A DNA stretch of 64,000 nucleotides from Macrobrachium rosenbergii (GCF_040412425.1 NC_089756.1:10498726-10562725); one strand, 5' to 3'; counted from the stretch's first letter, positions 25,536 to 38,654 are shown. The notes: a model not told the origin generated them from the sequence alone. Made by a program: numbers and translations.

Positions 25536-26150
25536 ATTAGTAATAGTAATAATAAAATAACTGCTGGGACAACGATATGATATAAAACGGCAATCGTTGG
25601 TGGATACTGATCCGTTCGTTCTATGTTGTATCTTAAAGTTTTCTACCGACTTTTACAATAACATTCATCGCGCAGTGAATCGTTCTTTTTTTGTTTTTTT
25701 CAGTGGGGTTTTTTTATTGGATCGTCAAATGGCGATTACTCGGAGGAAAATAGATGACGCGGACGATCCGGGAGACAAAGTCGGGTGGTAGTTGTTTGGG
25801 AGTTCGTGGATCGTCGTCCAGTGCGATGTTAGGATGAAGATTAAAAAAGATTAAAAAGAAAAAGAGGTCAGGAAGAACAGTTAAAAGTGGTGTTGCGCTT
25901 GATCTTTTTCAGTAAAAAAGCCACTATTATTATAAAGTTTTTTGTGAGAGCTAGCTTTAGAAATTCATAACATTGTCCCAGCTTCTGTTCCACATTATTA
26001 TTATTATTATAGTATTATATTAACTTCTTTATTATCCTCGTTATCCTCATAATTTTTTTTTTTTTTATGTTCATCATTATCATCTACAATATCTTCTTAA
26101 CCCTTCATATCCTCTTTTTTTTTCTTTACCTCTTTCATTTTCTTTCTTCC
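25536..26150. other. AT-rich non-coding stretch, nothing recognised
   Basis: Short AAT and ATT patches and poly-T at 26049-26066. Confidence 0.45.
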
Positions 26151-26400
26151 TTTTAAACTTTTTTTTTTTTTCATTCCCTCGTCGTCCTTCACTGCCTTTT
26201 TTTCTCTTCTCTTTGCCTCCTTCAGTATTTCCTTTATTTTTCTTTCCCTCGTCGTCCTTCACTGCCTTTTTTTTCTCTTCTCTTTGCCTCCTTCAGTATT
26301 TCCTTTATTTTTCTTTCCCTCGTCGTCCTTCACTGCCTTTTTTTTTCTCTTCTCTTTGCCTCCTTCATTATTTCCTTTATCCTTGTGCCATCCGTTCTTG
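26151..26400. repeat. 71-bp tandem repeat, three copies
   Basis: CTTTGCCTCCTTCAGTATTT recurs at about 26211, 26282 and 26355, each followed by CCTTTATTTTTCTTTCCCTC and GTCGTCCTTCACTGCC. The last unit decays. Units differ mainly in poly-T length. Confidence 0.9.
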
Positions 26401-26429
26401 TGTTACCAAACTCATCTTTTCCCCTGTTT

Positions 26430-26430
<1 letters not shown>

Positions 26431-26491
<61 letters not shown>

Positions 26492-26547
26492 CATCTGTTT
26501 CTCCTCCTCCTCCTCCTCCTCCTCCTCCTCCTCCTCCTCCTCCTCCT
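26431..26547. repeat. (CT)n then (CTC)n
   Basis: (CT)n 26431-26487 and (CTC)n 26501-26547, both pyrimidine-only on +. Confidence 0.95.
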
Positions 26548-27213
<666 letters not shown>

Positions 27214-27741
27214 ATATACGTATAAATATGTATAGTATATATATATAATATTTATATATATAAACACACACGTACATATATAAACACAGGTATGAATAAA
27301 CCGAACCGAATTTCTCTGCACATCTGTGTACAAACAGATAGAGAATTCTCTCCTTCAATTGCAGTAACCTTCACTTCCTGTGGATTATGAATCACGCTTG
27401 ACCTGAAAGCCTGGCATTTTTGAAAATGTCAAAAACATTTTCTGTGACTTTATTTTTTTGAAGGCAGTATTTTCAAATTTTATGGGAGTGCCTCACCAGA
27501 CTTGGATCACGGCCATAACCATCGTAAATGGGAAGCTTTCCTCTTTAATGATGTTTTTTTTATTTCATTTCATTTTTTTTTTGAACGCTGGAATTTTTAA
27601 CTTCGTTTTCTTTTCACCTGCGTTTTCTCTCTGACTTCTGACACGTGGCTGTGTTGTCTGTTGTTTTGTTGTGTCTGTCGCGTCTGAAGTGTGTCATTTG
27701 TTTATAGACTCATGGTGAAATATAGTTCTTCGTTCTTGTTG

Positions 27742-27743
<2 letters not shown>

Positions 27744-27792
<49 letters not shown>

Positions 27793-27862
27793 GCTGTAGC
27801 ATTGTTAATGTTTTTTTATTATTATTATAGACATGGGCTGAAATATAGTTATTAATTTATTA

Positions 27863-27910
<48 letters not shown>

Positions 27911-27964
27911 GCTGTAGCATTGTTAATGTTTTTTATTATTATTATAGACATGGGCTGAAATATA

Positions 27965-28041
<77 letters not shown>
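27744..28041. repeat. (ATT)n-linked tandem duplication
   Basis: ATT tracts at 27744-27790, 27861-27909 and 27965-28041. The islands share AGCTGTAGCATTGTTAATGT and ATAGACATGGGCTGAAATAT. A related TAGACTCATGGTGAAATATA lies just before the first tract. Confidence 0.9.
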
Positions 28042-28042
<1 letters not shown>

Positions 28043-28299
28043 TCGTTTCGTAACATCCGAAACCATGTTGTTATGAATTATAAAGACAGTGGCATTACAT
28101 TAGCGTCGAATGGCCTTTTTTGTTTTTTTGTTTTTGTTTTTTTGGTTCTGATACACTGTACACTAACCTTGCTGAAGGCTGCTGCTAATCTTGCGATGCA
28201 TGTAAAAAGTTCTTGTAGTTATGTGTCTTTCAATTCGTCTTGTGTTGGGCTAGGTTTAAAAGTTCGTTCAAGATTGTCGTCAATTCTGTGCACTGCGTA

Positions 28300-28990
28300 A
28301 GGTTTGAATTCTGAGCAGTTTGAAATTTTCGTCAGATATTGTATTTCATTTTGGCTTTGGTTTGATTTGATGTTGTTTTCAATTGTGTGCATTCTAGAAT
28401 TATAATTTTAAGTTATTTTTGAGTTCTGTGCTTTTAGAATGTGTTTCAATTCTTTTAGTCTTAAGATTTCTTCCCACCTCCCAAGTTCTTTGAATTCTGC
28501 GCTTTTTGCCATTTTCATCAGATGTACTTAAATTTGGTTTAATATTCTCATGTTTATTATCTTCGGTTGTGTACAGTTTAAAATTATAACGTAGAATTAT
28601 TCTTCAGTTATGTTCTTTCAGAATATTTTTGAGTTCTGTTCTTTGCATTTTCATTTCCTCCAGTTCTTTGCTTTTGAATTGAATTCTGTGCATTTTTAAT
28701 GTTTTGAAATGTTTTTTTTCAGATCGTACATTGAAATTTGGCTTTAGCTTTCAAATTTCTTTTACATTCTTGAGCTGCGTGCAGCTTAAGATTACGACTT
28801 AAAACTATTCTTCAGTTCTGTTGTTTAAGAATATTCTTCGGTTCTTTGCCGCTTTATTGAGAATTTTTCTTCAACTCTGTGCTCTTAGATTATTCTTCAG
28901 TTCCCTAACGCTTTCATTTACCTCCAGTTCTTTGCTTGCCAATTTTGAATTTTGATATTTTGAAATTTGAAATACTGAATTTCGCCATTA
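28300..28990. repeat. Old degenerate tandem region (TTCAGTTCTGTG-like)
   Basis: Repeated words TTCAGTTCTGTGCTTTTAGAAT, TTGAATTCTGTGC and TTTTGAAATTTG at irregular 40-60-bp spacing. The unit cannot be drawn cleanly. Confidence 0.5.
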
Positions 28991-29242
28991 TCTTGTCCAT
29001 CCTTTTAAGTATTCGTTGTTCAGTTCGCATTTGGAAATAAAACACAGAGGGAAAAAAAGAAACCCCGAAAAGCAAAGTGAAAGTATGAATATTTTCTTTT
29101 GCAAAGTTTCATAATTAACCTACTTTTCTTGCCGACTTTAATGAACGTAGTTTGCCTCTGTCGTCGCCTTGTGCGCTTTTCCTCGTGGTCGGAGTCGGCG
29201 ACTTTATTGCACCAACTTCGAAAGCCTTTTTTCTCCCAAGAC

Positions 29243-29243
<1 letters not shown>

Positions 29244-29318
<75 letters not shown>

Positions 29319-29436
29319 GTAATTCACATGTCGTGATAACCTGTTATGTAAGAAAAATCCACTATTATATAAATGAATTGTTTTATCTTTTGCATATTAA
29401 TACAGTTCATTTATATGACTGTGGATTTTGATTACA

Positions 29437-29518
<82 letters not shown>
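29244..29518. repeat. Two (ATT)n tracts
   Basis: About 29244-29317 and 29437-29518. Mixed AAT/ATT patches continue to 29697. Confidence 0.9.
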
Positions 29519-29697
29519 GAAAAAGTTTTTTTATTGTTGTATTATTATACGGCAAGAGCAACTTTTATTAATACAGATATTATTTTTAGTTTTTTATTTT
29601 GTGATACTTACAGATTTGGCGTATGTAATAATAATAATAATAATAATAGTAAAAAATGATAATAATAAATATTATTATATTATTATTATTATTATTG

Positions 29698-30204
29698 TAA
29701 GTTGAAAGAAGAGAAGAATAAAAAGTAAATACCATCGAAAGCGGAATAAAAAACGAGTATAAACTGAAAAGGGAGTAAGTACTGTAGAAAGAAGGGAATC
29801 TGGAGTAGCCGAAGTGTGTTGGGTGTGGGAGATTACAGCTGATGCTGCAGAAGGAGGAGGAGGAGGAGGATGAGGAGGAGGGGAGGGGGGGGGGGTTGAG
29901 GTACCTAATACGGAAACTGAGCTTCTTGCTTAGGCGACGCCAACCAAAATTCACGATGACGTCTCTCCGGAACCCATTTCTTCCGGTTCAAACCCATGGA
30001 ATCCTTCCTCCTCCTCCTCCTCCTCCTCCTCCTCCTCCTCCTCCTCCTCCTATTTCATTCCACAGGGAGACCTGTCGCTTTGATTTACCTTTATTTAGAG
30101 ACTTCACTTAAAATAAGCTATCATTCAAGTAGTCAACTCTTTTGTCAAATGTTCTTGAAGGTATTAGGCTCAGTGAGAGTGGGGAAAACTGTATTCAACG
30201 CTTC
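29698..30204. repeat. Purine run and (CTC)n in non-coding DNA
   Basis: GAGGAGGAGG-type purines at 29849-29895 end in a poly-G of about ten bases. (CTC)n at about 30005-30050 is inverted to it. Confidence 0.75.
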
Positions 30205-30206
<2 letters not shown>

Positions 30207-30260
<54 letters not shown>

Positions 30261-30422
30261 CAGTTTTCTGCAATTATTTCCAAAGTAATGACTGAGGAGG
30301 TGGTGGTTGCGTCTTTAATTAGTTAACGTACTAGGGTTGTTTAACCCCCTGCGGTACCAAATCATCTGAACTCCTTTTTCCCACCTGCTGGTATGTACCT
30401 TTTACACGTAAGCTTGATTTTT

Positions 30423-30481
<59 letters not shown>

Positions 30482-30512
30482 GAACATTTTGTTGATATTA
30501 CTCATATCACCC

Positions 30513-30560
<48 letters not shown>

Positions 30561-30599
30561 ACCCTTTTCTAGACTCGATCACCGCCTCCACCTACCCCC

Positions 30600-30660
<61 letters not shown>
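30207..30660. repeat. (GA)n and three (CT)n tracts with a duplicated island
   Basis: GA 30207-30258; CT 30425-30475, 30518-30556, 30600-30660. CT is followed by AAGACCCTTTTCTAGACTCG (30557) and AAGATCCATTTCTATATTCG (30661), two copies of one island. Confidence 0.85.
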
Positions 30661-30663
<3 letters not shown>

Positions 30664-30934
30664 ATCCATTTCTATATTCGGCTCTCAAAAAATAGTCGAG
30701 ACCCCTATACGGTTATAGCCTCCGGCATCGGACCCTTCCAATCAAGGAGATTAGTATTTTCTTTTCTTTTTTTTTTCTTTTGTTTATCCCTCGTCTACAA
30801 CATCCCGTTCAGTACGTGAAGGATAAACGAGAAGGAGGTAAAGGCATGACAGACAATTGAAAGTGATCGTAAAGGGATGACAGTCAATTGAAAGTGATCA
30901 TCGTGTGCAGAAGCTTTGGGTTAATTTTTACAGT

Positions 30935-31340
30935 GTTTTTTGTTTTGTTATTAAGCTGTGGATGAATTTCATAAGATTTTTTCTTAAAGATTAAGCTTTC
31001 GATAAAGTTTACAAGGTTTCTTTTTCTTTTAAGGATTAAGCTTTGGGTGGAGGTTATATGATTTTTTTATGATTAAGCTTTGGATGAATGTTGTTAGATA
31101 TTTTTTATGATTAAGCTTTGGGTGGAGGTTTTAAGATTCGTAAAGGATAAAGTGAAGGTTATAAGATTCTTGAAGGATTAAGTTTGGGTGAAATTTACTG
31201 GAATTTTATGGGATTTCTCTTTGGAAGGATTTTTCAGGATTTTTCATGATTAAATTTTGTCTACAAATTTTTTTTCAGGGTTTGGGCTGAGTTGTGTGGG
31301 AATTTTTCAGGATTATTTTCTATTAAGCTATAATTGAATT
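30935..31340. repeat. Degenerate ~50-bp minisatellite (GATTAAGCTTTGGGTGAA-like)
   Basis: Units such as AGGATTAAGCTTTGGGTGGA, ATGATTAAGCTTTGGATGAA and AGGATTAAGTTTGGGTGAAA, each followed by GTTATAAGATT-like text. It trails off through 31700. A 32-bp duplication (GGATGACAGTCAATTGAAAG) precedes it at 30838-30900. Confidence 0.75.
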
Positions 31341-31799
31341 TTACAATATTCCATTTATAAGTTTTGTATGAATTCCATAAGATTGTGTTTTTGGTTAATG
31401 TTAAGCTCCGGTGATTTGTATTAGTTTCATATGGTGAAGTTTTGGTGATAATACAAGATTTTCATTGTAGAGTCATGCATTGGGTAAATTTTATTAAGGT
31501 TTATGACTAATTTTCGTGTGATTGTTGTAAGATCAATTTATAGCGATGAAGCTTTAGTTGCTTTGAAAATTATTTTTTTTGTACAATATTGTCAGATATT
31601 ACAGTAGGTTTATTATTAACCATCATGTAGTTTTTATGTTTAAACTTCTGGTGAAAATTAGTAGGTTTTTGTTAATAAGCTTAGGGCAACTTTTACAACA
31701 ATCTTTGTTAATATTGAAGTTAGAATTGTCGTGGATTTAATACCAAAGTCGATTTGTAAACAAGGTACTGTTAATGAATCTGTTATCTTGGGCCAAATA

Positions 31800-31946
31800 C
31801 TGTTTCCGTATTTCATTCAAATATTGTATGTTTGAACTGTTTCCGTATTTCATTCAAATATTGTATGTTTGAACTGTTTCCGTATTTCATTCAAATATTG
31901 TATGTTTGAACTGTTTCCGTATTTCATTCAAATATTGTATGTTTGA
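31800..31946. repeat. 37-bp minisatellite, four essentially identical copies
   Basis: Unit CTGTTTCCGTATTTCATTCA AATATTGTATGTTTGAA. All four copies agree base for base except at the last edge, so this is the youngest minisatellite seen here. Confidence 0.95.
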
Positions 31947-32616
31947 GAGTCAAACCCACTGGATGTATTTGTAAACTTTTCTAGAATCATGTTCGTTCCC
32001 AATGCGTTTTTATGATTCGTTCCCGATTGTGTTTTTATGTTTCATAAGGATTTTCGATCTTAATTTCTGTCACGGCCCTGGGACTTCAGTAGTGTAGGTG
32101 TTAGGATTTATGCTAAAATTTGTTAACAAGTTGGGTCGTCTCTTTTATTGCAACTAAAAAACTTGTGAAAAGTGAAGTTAGTTACTAGTAGATATTTGAC
32201 TGATGTATCCCGAATTAATATGTGACTAAGATTCATCACTAGTTTCCTCGGATATATTAAAGTAGAGATTTCTTGTGGTTTAGTAAAAGGTTGGAGATTA
32301 AATCCCGTTCATCAAAGGAACAGAGAAGTGTTTAACCTTTTATTCTTTCCATTTGTTTTCGCATCCACTTTTTATGGTATTTTAGTGTCTTTCCCCAACT
32401 TTCAGGCTTCCTGCCTCTCCCCTTTCTCCCCCTCCTTTTTTTTTTTCAAGGAGAACGTCTGGGGAAGGGGTATTACCAGTCTCCAGGATCCCTTTGGACA
32501 TCTCCGACAGGTCCTGCGGCGTTTGAGGATGCTCGCCAGGAGCCTAGGGAAATAAACACAGCTTCCAACCCCTCTCCTCCCTGCCTTCCAAAGTCTGCTC
32601 CTTTCCCGTCATTCCC
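31947..32616. other. Non-coding stretch, nothing recognised
   Basis: A short duplication TCGTTCCCAATGCGTTTTTA / TTCGTTCCCGATTGTGTTTTTA at 31990-32035; otherwise featureless. Confidence 0.45.
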
Positions 32617-32939
32617 CAATCCTCCTCCTCCTCCTCCTCCTCCTCCTCCTCCTCCTCCTCCTCCTCCTCCTCCTCCTCCTCCTCCTCCACTATTTGTATT
32701 ATACTAATAACTTCCGCGTGATCAAGTGTTTTATCCCATTTTCCGGTAAAATTTTCAGGTGGGATTATTTTTCTCTTTTTCATGGGACATTCCTTCTCGG
32801 TCTTTATAGTGTTTACAAAACTCACTGAAGGACTTTGGAACAGTAAAGTAATTTATAAAATCATTATAAAGCAACAAACAGTACTAGATATCCTTTTTAG
32901 AAATGAAGATTGTATTGTCTTCTTATGCACAAACACATC

Positions 32940-32971
<32 letters not shown>
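32617..32971. repeat. (CTC)n and (CA)n
   Basis: (CTC)n at about 32617-32687 and (CA)n at 32938-32971. Confidence 0.95.
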
Positions 32972-32974
<3 letters not shown>

Positions 32975-33775
32975 AAACGACTGCATTCATGCTGGAATGT
33001 TTTTGCAAAGTTGAGATACGTGAATAGATAATTCTTTGTAATATTTTGCGTTTAATGCAAAGACCTTTGTGACGACGAGCAGTCCAGTACCCGTATGTAG
33101 ACCAGGCCTGATTGAATAAAGATATGAAAGAAAGGATAAGTGAAAAGGTGAGGGTTTAACCCGGAGGAAAGCGGCACATTAGTGTTGATTTCTGTTATGT
33201 TTGATAAAGAAGTGTGCCACCAGTAACAACCAATATCGAATCTTCATCGCATCCTTATTCCTTCTTCCATTTTCCTTCTCCCTTCTCCGTTTCCTACTCA
33301 TTTTCTATCCCCCCATCACCTCTCTCTTCTTTTCACCCACCATTTCCTCCTCCAGAAATTCACACGCCCTCAAGTGCCTTCCCTTCGCTGTCCAGACTTA
33401 TAGTTCCCCATCCGCACAACAAGTGTCTGCATTACGTTGCGTGTCAGGACGTATAATATGTTGTATGTGTGTGTATGTGTGTATGTGCATGTATGTATGT
33501 GTGTATCTCGAGCCTGCATGGCCGCCGTCTCTCATGTATATATGTATTCCAGAGATGCTACGGCTGCAAGATATTGCGTTTGCCGCCTCCCCCGTGTACG
33601 TTGGGTGGTGTAGTTTATGTGTCTGCTTCTGGTGTTTCTGCTCACTGCCGCCGGTGGCGTTGGCGGCGGTGAGAGCGCGCCCTTTCGTACATTTGGGGTA
33701 ATCCCGGGTGTCAAACTGCTTGATGGGGGTATGGGTGAATGCTTCCAGTGCTGGGGGTTGAGCGGGGTGTTCGGC

Positions 33776-33776
<1 letters not shown>
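32972..33776. other. Non-coding stretch, nothing recognised
   Basis: A 166-codon frame on + (33201-33701) and frames on the other strand overlap, none with a family motif. (TG/TATG) patches near 33460-33505. Confidence 0.45.
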
Positions 33777-33808
<32 letters not shown>

Positions 33809-33843
33809 GAGAAACAAATCGACAGTTATGTATGGGTAAATAA

Positions 33844-33907
<64 letters not shown>

Positions 33908-34040
33908 GAGAAGCAAATCCACAGTTATGTATGGGTATGAATATATTCAGATTGATTTTAGGTTTTTTAAAATGTATTTGTACCATACGTAACTTCGGAT
34001 TTGTTTCTTTATTTCAAGACTCATGCTACTATGAGTATTT

Positions 34041-34101
<61 letters not shown>
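33777..34101. repeat. (AAT)n-linked duplication
   Basis: AAT at 33777-33807, 33844-33905 and 34042-34101. GGAGAAACAAATCGACAGTT + ATGTATGGGTA follows the first tract and GGAGAAGCAAATCCACAGTT + ATGTATGGGTA the second. Confidence 0.9.
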
Positions 34102-34103
<2 letters not shown>

Positions 34104-34377
34104 CCTCTGAGGAGGTGTATGGTGTCCCATGGCGAATCTTTTGAATGAGGACTTGGGAATAATAATGATGATTATTATAGCTTCGTTGAAGAGCTATTTA
34201 ATTGGGTTAAAGGATGGATCCGGCGAAACAGTAATAATACACGTTCAGATATCACAACAAAGGACTTTATCTTTAATTGTTGTACAGAAATGAAAGCAAA
34301 TGTCTTACTTTGGAAGTTATCGTGCGGGCGTTAGACAGAATTTGACATCCCTTGTTCAGGTGTCATGCAGAACTGAG

Positions 34378-34604
34378 ACAGGTCATCCCTTTCAATGCAT
34401 AATCGTACAGAAGATGGAAAGAGACTTCGGCATTCCTTCATCTCATGGAAACGAGACAGAATCACCCCGCCCCGTTCCTTCTCGATTTATAGGTTGGACG
34501 GAACTTAGACAGGTCATCCCCTTTAATGCACAATAGTACAGAAATTGATAGACAGAGACCTCGGCATTCCTTCACCTCAAGGAAACGAGGCAGAATCACC
34601 CCCT
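34378..34604. repeat. Tandem duplication, period ~133 bp
   Basis: Both copies contain ACAGGTCATCCC, TTCGGCATTCCTTCATCTCA or CTCGGCATTCCTTCACCTCA, and GGAAACGAGACAGAATCACC or GGAAACGAGGCAGAATCACC. Confidence 0.9.
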
Positions 34605-35081
34605 CCCCCTGCCTCTCCCCCCTCGATTATAGGACGGAGGGGGAAGTTGGAGGCATCAAACCTTCATAACTTCGCCACCATTTTACGGATGTCATATAAT
34701 GACATTTTCCTGTCACATTCATAGTTTATACGAACCTGCCGTTTTATGGGTCCGGATTTATCGCCGTCGCGGGAGCACTATTGGATCTCCCGAAGTGGCC
34801 CGCCGCTTCCTACGCCCCCATTTTTCTTCTCATCATCCCTTTCTCTCGGGGAGGGCATGTGCGCCTGCCAGGATTTTAACGACGCGAATTGTAAATCTCG
34901 CCGTCTATCTGTATCGCTCTCGATCGATCGAAAGGTCGATCGATGGGATGGACGAGCTGTGTCGAAGATTTACTGCTTTCGAATTTTGTTGCGGTGGTCT
35001 GTTCCCTCATAACAGATGCCTGTTCGGACAGTTGTCTCTCTATGTGATTTAAGTGTTGAAAGGACATTGAAACTCCAAATT

Positions 35082-35082
<1 letters not shown>
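34605..35082. other. Non-coding stretch, nothing recognised
   Basis: Contains CGATCGATCGAAAGGTCGAT (34921-34940), a small palindromic patch. Open frames are unsupported. Confidence 0.45.
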
Positions 35083-35869
<787 letters not shown>

Positions 35870-36164
35870 AATGTTGTCTGAATGTGGAGATGTTGGAAGA
35901 GCCATTAGATATGCCACAATATAGTCTTTGACAGAGCCATATAAATTTAAACATTGAGAAAGGTGTATGTTAATTAACATACATTTTTTATAGATTAACC
36001 TGGGCGCATGTGTACCTCCAGTTCATAAACTTTTAATCAGTTTAACCCTGTGATCATGAACATTATTAGCATTGTATTTAAGTATTTTCCTCTTTTTATT
36101 ATCTCTGTTAAGGGTCCTAGTTAGTGATTGTACCTCTCTTATTTTCAATATCCTCTTGCACCAC

Positions 36165-36167
<3 letters not shown>

Positions 36168-36242
<75 letters not shown>

Positions 36243-36247
36243 GTCTC
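36168..36247 (+). repeat. (CT)n tract about 190 bp upstream of the acceptor
   Basis: About 80 bp of nearly pure CT ending in CTGTCTGTCTCC. In the transcribed sense it is a long polypyrimidine run just upstream of the only exon. Such runs can bind PTB-like splicing repressors in other animals; whether this one does is unknown. Confidence 0.9.
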
Positions 36248-36410
36248 CAATCCAAATCCTGATAATTGTCGTTTGTAATGTAAACCACAGTTGGTTGAAT
36301 TTGATTACAACCTCAAAAAGAACCCATTGAAACCTTTTATATAAGCATTAAATATATAAGCATTTTCTTCTTTTATTATCACTTCTTTTCGTGGTAGCGA
36401 GTTATTGGTA

Positions 36411-36437
36411 TTAAATTTATTTTCTCTCGATTTGCAG
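36411..36437 (+). promoter_or_regulatory. 3' splice site (acceptor) of the Musashi-type exon
   Basis: A pyrimidine-rich run (TTTATTTTCTCTCGATTTGCAG) ends in AG at 36436-36437. The bases GGTATTAAAT just upstream give a plausible branch point. Using this AG makes the exon begin AG|GGC, which restores the expected Glu-Gly-Leu reading of Musashi RRM1. An AG two bases further on is possible but would lose that codon. Confidence 0.85.
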
Positions 36438-36519
36438 AGGGCCTGAGGGAGTATTTCAGCAAATTCGGAGATATTAACGAAGTCATGGTGATGAAGGACC
36501 CCACAACACGCCGATCCAG
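36438..36519 (+). CDS. Internal exon of a Musashi-family RNA-binding protein (RRM1, MSI2/Rbp6-like)
   Basis: Partial coding sequence: one internal exon of 82 bp. It starts with the last two bases of a split codon (G|AG, Glu expected) and ends with two bases of another (AG|G, Arg), so it enters in phase 1 and leaves in phase 2. The 26 complete codons read [13 protein letters not shown], then E, then [12 protein letters not shown]. This matches helix 1 to strand 2 and the following loop of the first RNA-recognition motif of Musashi proteins; RRM2 of that family instead carries a DKTTNRHR-like loop. The RNP2 motif should lie in the exon before and RNP1 (RGFGFVTF-like) should begin the next exon; neither is visible in this window. 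Musashi proteins bind UAG-containing sites in mRNA 3' UTRs and control translation in the cytoplasm. The DPTTRRSR loop favours the MSI2/Rbp6 branch over fly msi, but one exon cannot settle orthology. An hnRNP D/AB or DAZAP1 type RRM is the next best alternative and fits less well. Confidence 0.9.
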
Positions 36520-36525
36520 GTGAGT
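36517..36525 (+). promoter_or_regulatory. 5' splice site (donor) of the Musashi-type exon
   Basis: CAG|GTGAGT matches the metazoan donor consensus at every position. Reading through it would give AGG TGA, an immediate stop, which supports splicing here. The Arg codon would be completed by a G opening the next exon, as expected before the RNP1 motif. Confidence 0.9.
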
Positions 36526-36556
36526 ATTCGACAATTTTATTTTTTTTTCAGATTTG

Positions 36557-36762
36557 TAATTTGGGGGGTATTGTGTTCCAGTTTGGAAGATTGTGTATAT
36601 TTGGGTATAGTGTTAAAATGTTTCAGTTGTGTGTATTGGGGGTATAGTGTTAAAATGTTCAAGTGTGTTTACGAGGGGATTTTTTTTTTAAATTTGTCAG
36701 ATTTATTTATTGGGCTATTATGTTAAAGAGAATAGGTATTGGGGTATTGTGTTAAAATTTGT

Positions 36763-36831
<69 letters not shown>

Positions 36832-37180
36832 TGTATATACTATATATTAGGGCATTGGGTTAAAATTTTTGAGATTTGTATATTGGGCGTTATTGTGTTA
36901 AATGTTTCACTGATTTATATTCGGGGGATTATGTTAAAATTTGGCAGATTTTGTATAATTGCGGTAGTATGTTAAAGCGATGCAGCTGTGTAAATTGGGG
37001 GTATTTGTTAAAATGTTTCAGCTGTGTATATTTCGGGTATTGTGGTAGTGTTTCAGCTGTGCAAACTGAGGGTATTGTGTTCAAATTGTTAGATATATAT
37101 GTTGGAGTATTGGGCTAAAATTTGTCAGATTTATATATTATGGCATTGCGTTAGGTTTTTGTTTGGTTTGTATATCGGAG
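36557..37180. repeat. Degenerate ~39-bp minisatellite beginning just after the donor site
   Basis: About a dozen diverged copies of a unit resembling TTGGGGGTATTGTGTTAAAA followed by TGTTTCAGCTGTGTATA. The array is split by an (AT)n tract at 36768-36830. It begins about 40 bp into the intron. Units differ in length and many carry substitutions, so it is old. Confidence 0.8.
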
Positions 37181-37454
37181 GTATTCTTTTCATTTTCATC
37201 GTCCTCATGTGTGTGTTGTGTTTTAGTTTTTCATATGAACTTACTCCTTATCAAATTCTTTAGGGTTGCAGATGGGGACTGGTGTAGGGTCACCTCTTAT
37301 CTCTTTACACAATTGTATAAATGAGCTTAGTTTCTCTTTGCACAAGCGTTGTAAATATGCGAAGCTTTTTTTCAAACTGAACCTCGCCATTGGGGAGTTA
37401 ACCTTTTTGTAATTAAGATATCACTTACGCAAACACGTTGACACAATTTATCTA

Positions 37455-37459
<5 letters not shown>

Positions 37460-37528
<69 letters not shown>
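37460..37528. repeat. (AT)n tract
   Basis: About 68 bp of pure AT. 37181-37459 and 37529-37860 show nothing beyond poly-T at 37722-37741. Confidence 0.95.
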
Positions 37529-37534
<6 letters not shown>

Positions 37535-37865
37535 AATTTATGATTGTATGTAATGAATATGTTGAAGGAAATAAATAAGTTATAAATAAATCTACATTCA
37601 AAGGATGTTTTGGAGCGAGGTTTCGGTGTCAGATCTAATGGGAATGAATTATGTAGCGCAAAATATTAATTCATCCGGCCCCGTCACGAGAAAAGCAGGC
37701 TCTGGCAGTGTCCTAAATTTAGTTTTTTTTTTTTTTTTTTTGTCAGAAAACGAAGTTTATAGAAGTTTTGGCATTCTTGGAGGGGCAAGTGGCTAACGTT
37801 TCCGTGGAGGGTCTGCGTAAGGATTTGGAACGTTTATCCTTTAATTGGGGAAAATCGGTCATGGA

Positions 37866-37926
37866 ATATATATATGCATATATATACATATATATATATA
37901 TATATGTATATATTTATATATATAAA

Positions 37927-38009
<83 letters not shown>

Positions 38010-38050
38010 CAGATTTAGTTTGGGAAAACCAGGTTCTATTATATATATAC

Positions 38051-38098
<48 letters not shown>
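37866..38098. repeat. (AT)n cluster
   Basis: AT runs broken by GTGTGTG and by the short non-repeat CAGATTTAGTTTGGGAAAAC at 38010-38029. Confidence 0.95.
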
Positions 38099-38102
<4 letters not shown>

Positions 38103-38289
38103 ATGTTTATTTATATTTTTTTGACGGTCTCCGTGTGAATTTTCACTTTTTCTATTGCCTTTCCATCGGTACCTGGAATTCAAAAGAGAGGGAATGGCAC
38201 ATTATCTCAATTCCTGTTTATTTCGACAGTGTAAATTATCTTTAGATCGTTGTCTCTGAGAGAATCGGGAATTGCACTGCTATTCTTTT

Positions 38290-38485
38290 TTTTCTAAATT
38301 ATCTCTAGTTTCCTTTTTTATTCTAAAGTTAAAGGATTCAGATATTTTCTTCTTAATAAAATTTTTTCTTTCCTTTGTTCAATCTGAAGTTAAAGGAGTC
38401 AGATATTTTATTTCTAAATGCATTTTTCTTTTCCTTTGTCACTCTGAAGTTAAAGAATTTGAATATTTTCCTTTAAAGGAATTTA
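38290..38485. repeat. ~65-bp tandem repeat, three diverged copies
   Basis: CTAAAGTTAAAGGATTCAGA, CTGAAGTTAAAGGAGTCAGA and CTGAAGTTAAAGAATTTGAA, each followed by TATTTTCTT-like text. Confidence 0.85.
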
Positions 38486-38654
38486 AAAAAAGTTGTTTAA
38501 GTGCAAGTATATTAGTGATTGATGTCTTGTTGGAATTCAATATCTAATTAAATATTAGATATTGAATCTACATTATTTATGATTGGGGTTATTAGATACA
38601 CTATTGATATATGTTCAGTTATAGCAGAATTTCGAGCGATGGTTGTTGGTTATT

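Noticed and set aside
33201..33701. 166-codon open frame on +
   Set aside because: No motif, no splice context, overlapped by open frames on the other strand; GC-rich chance ORF.
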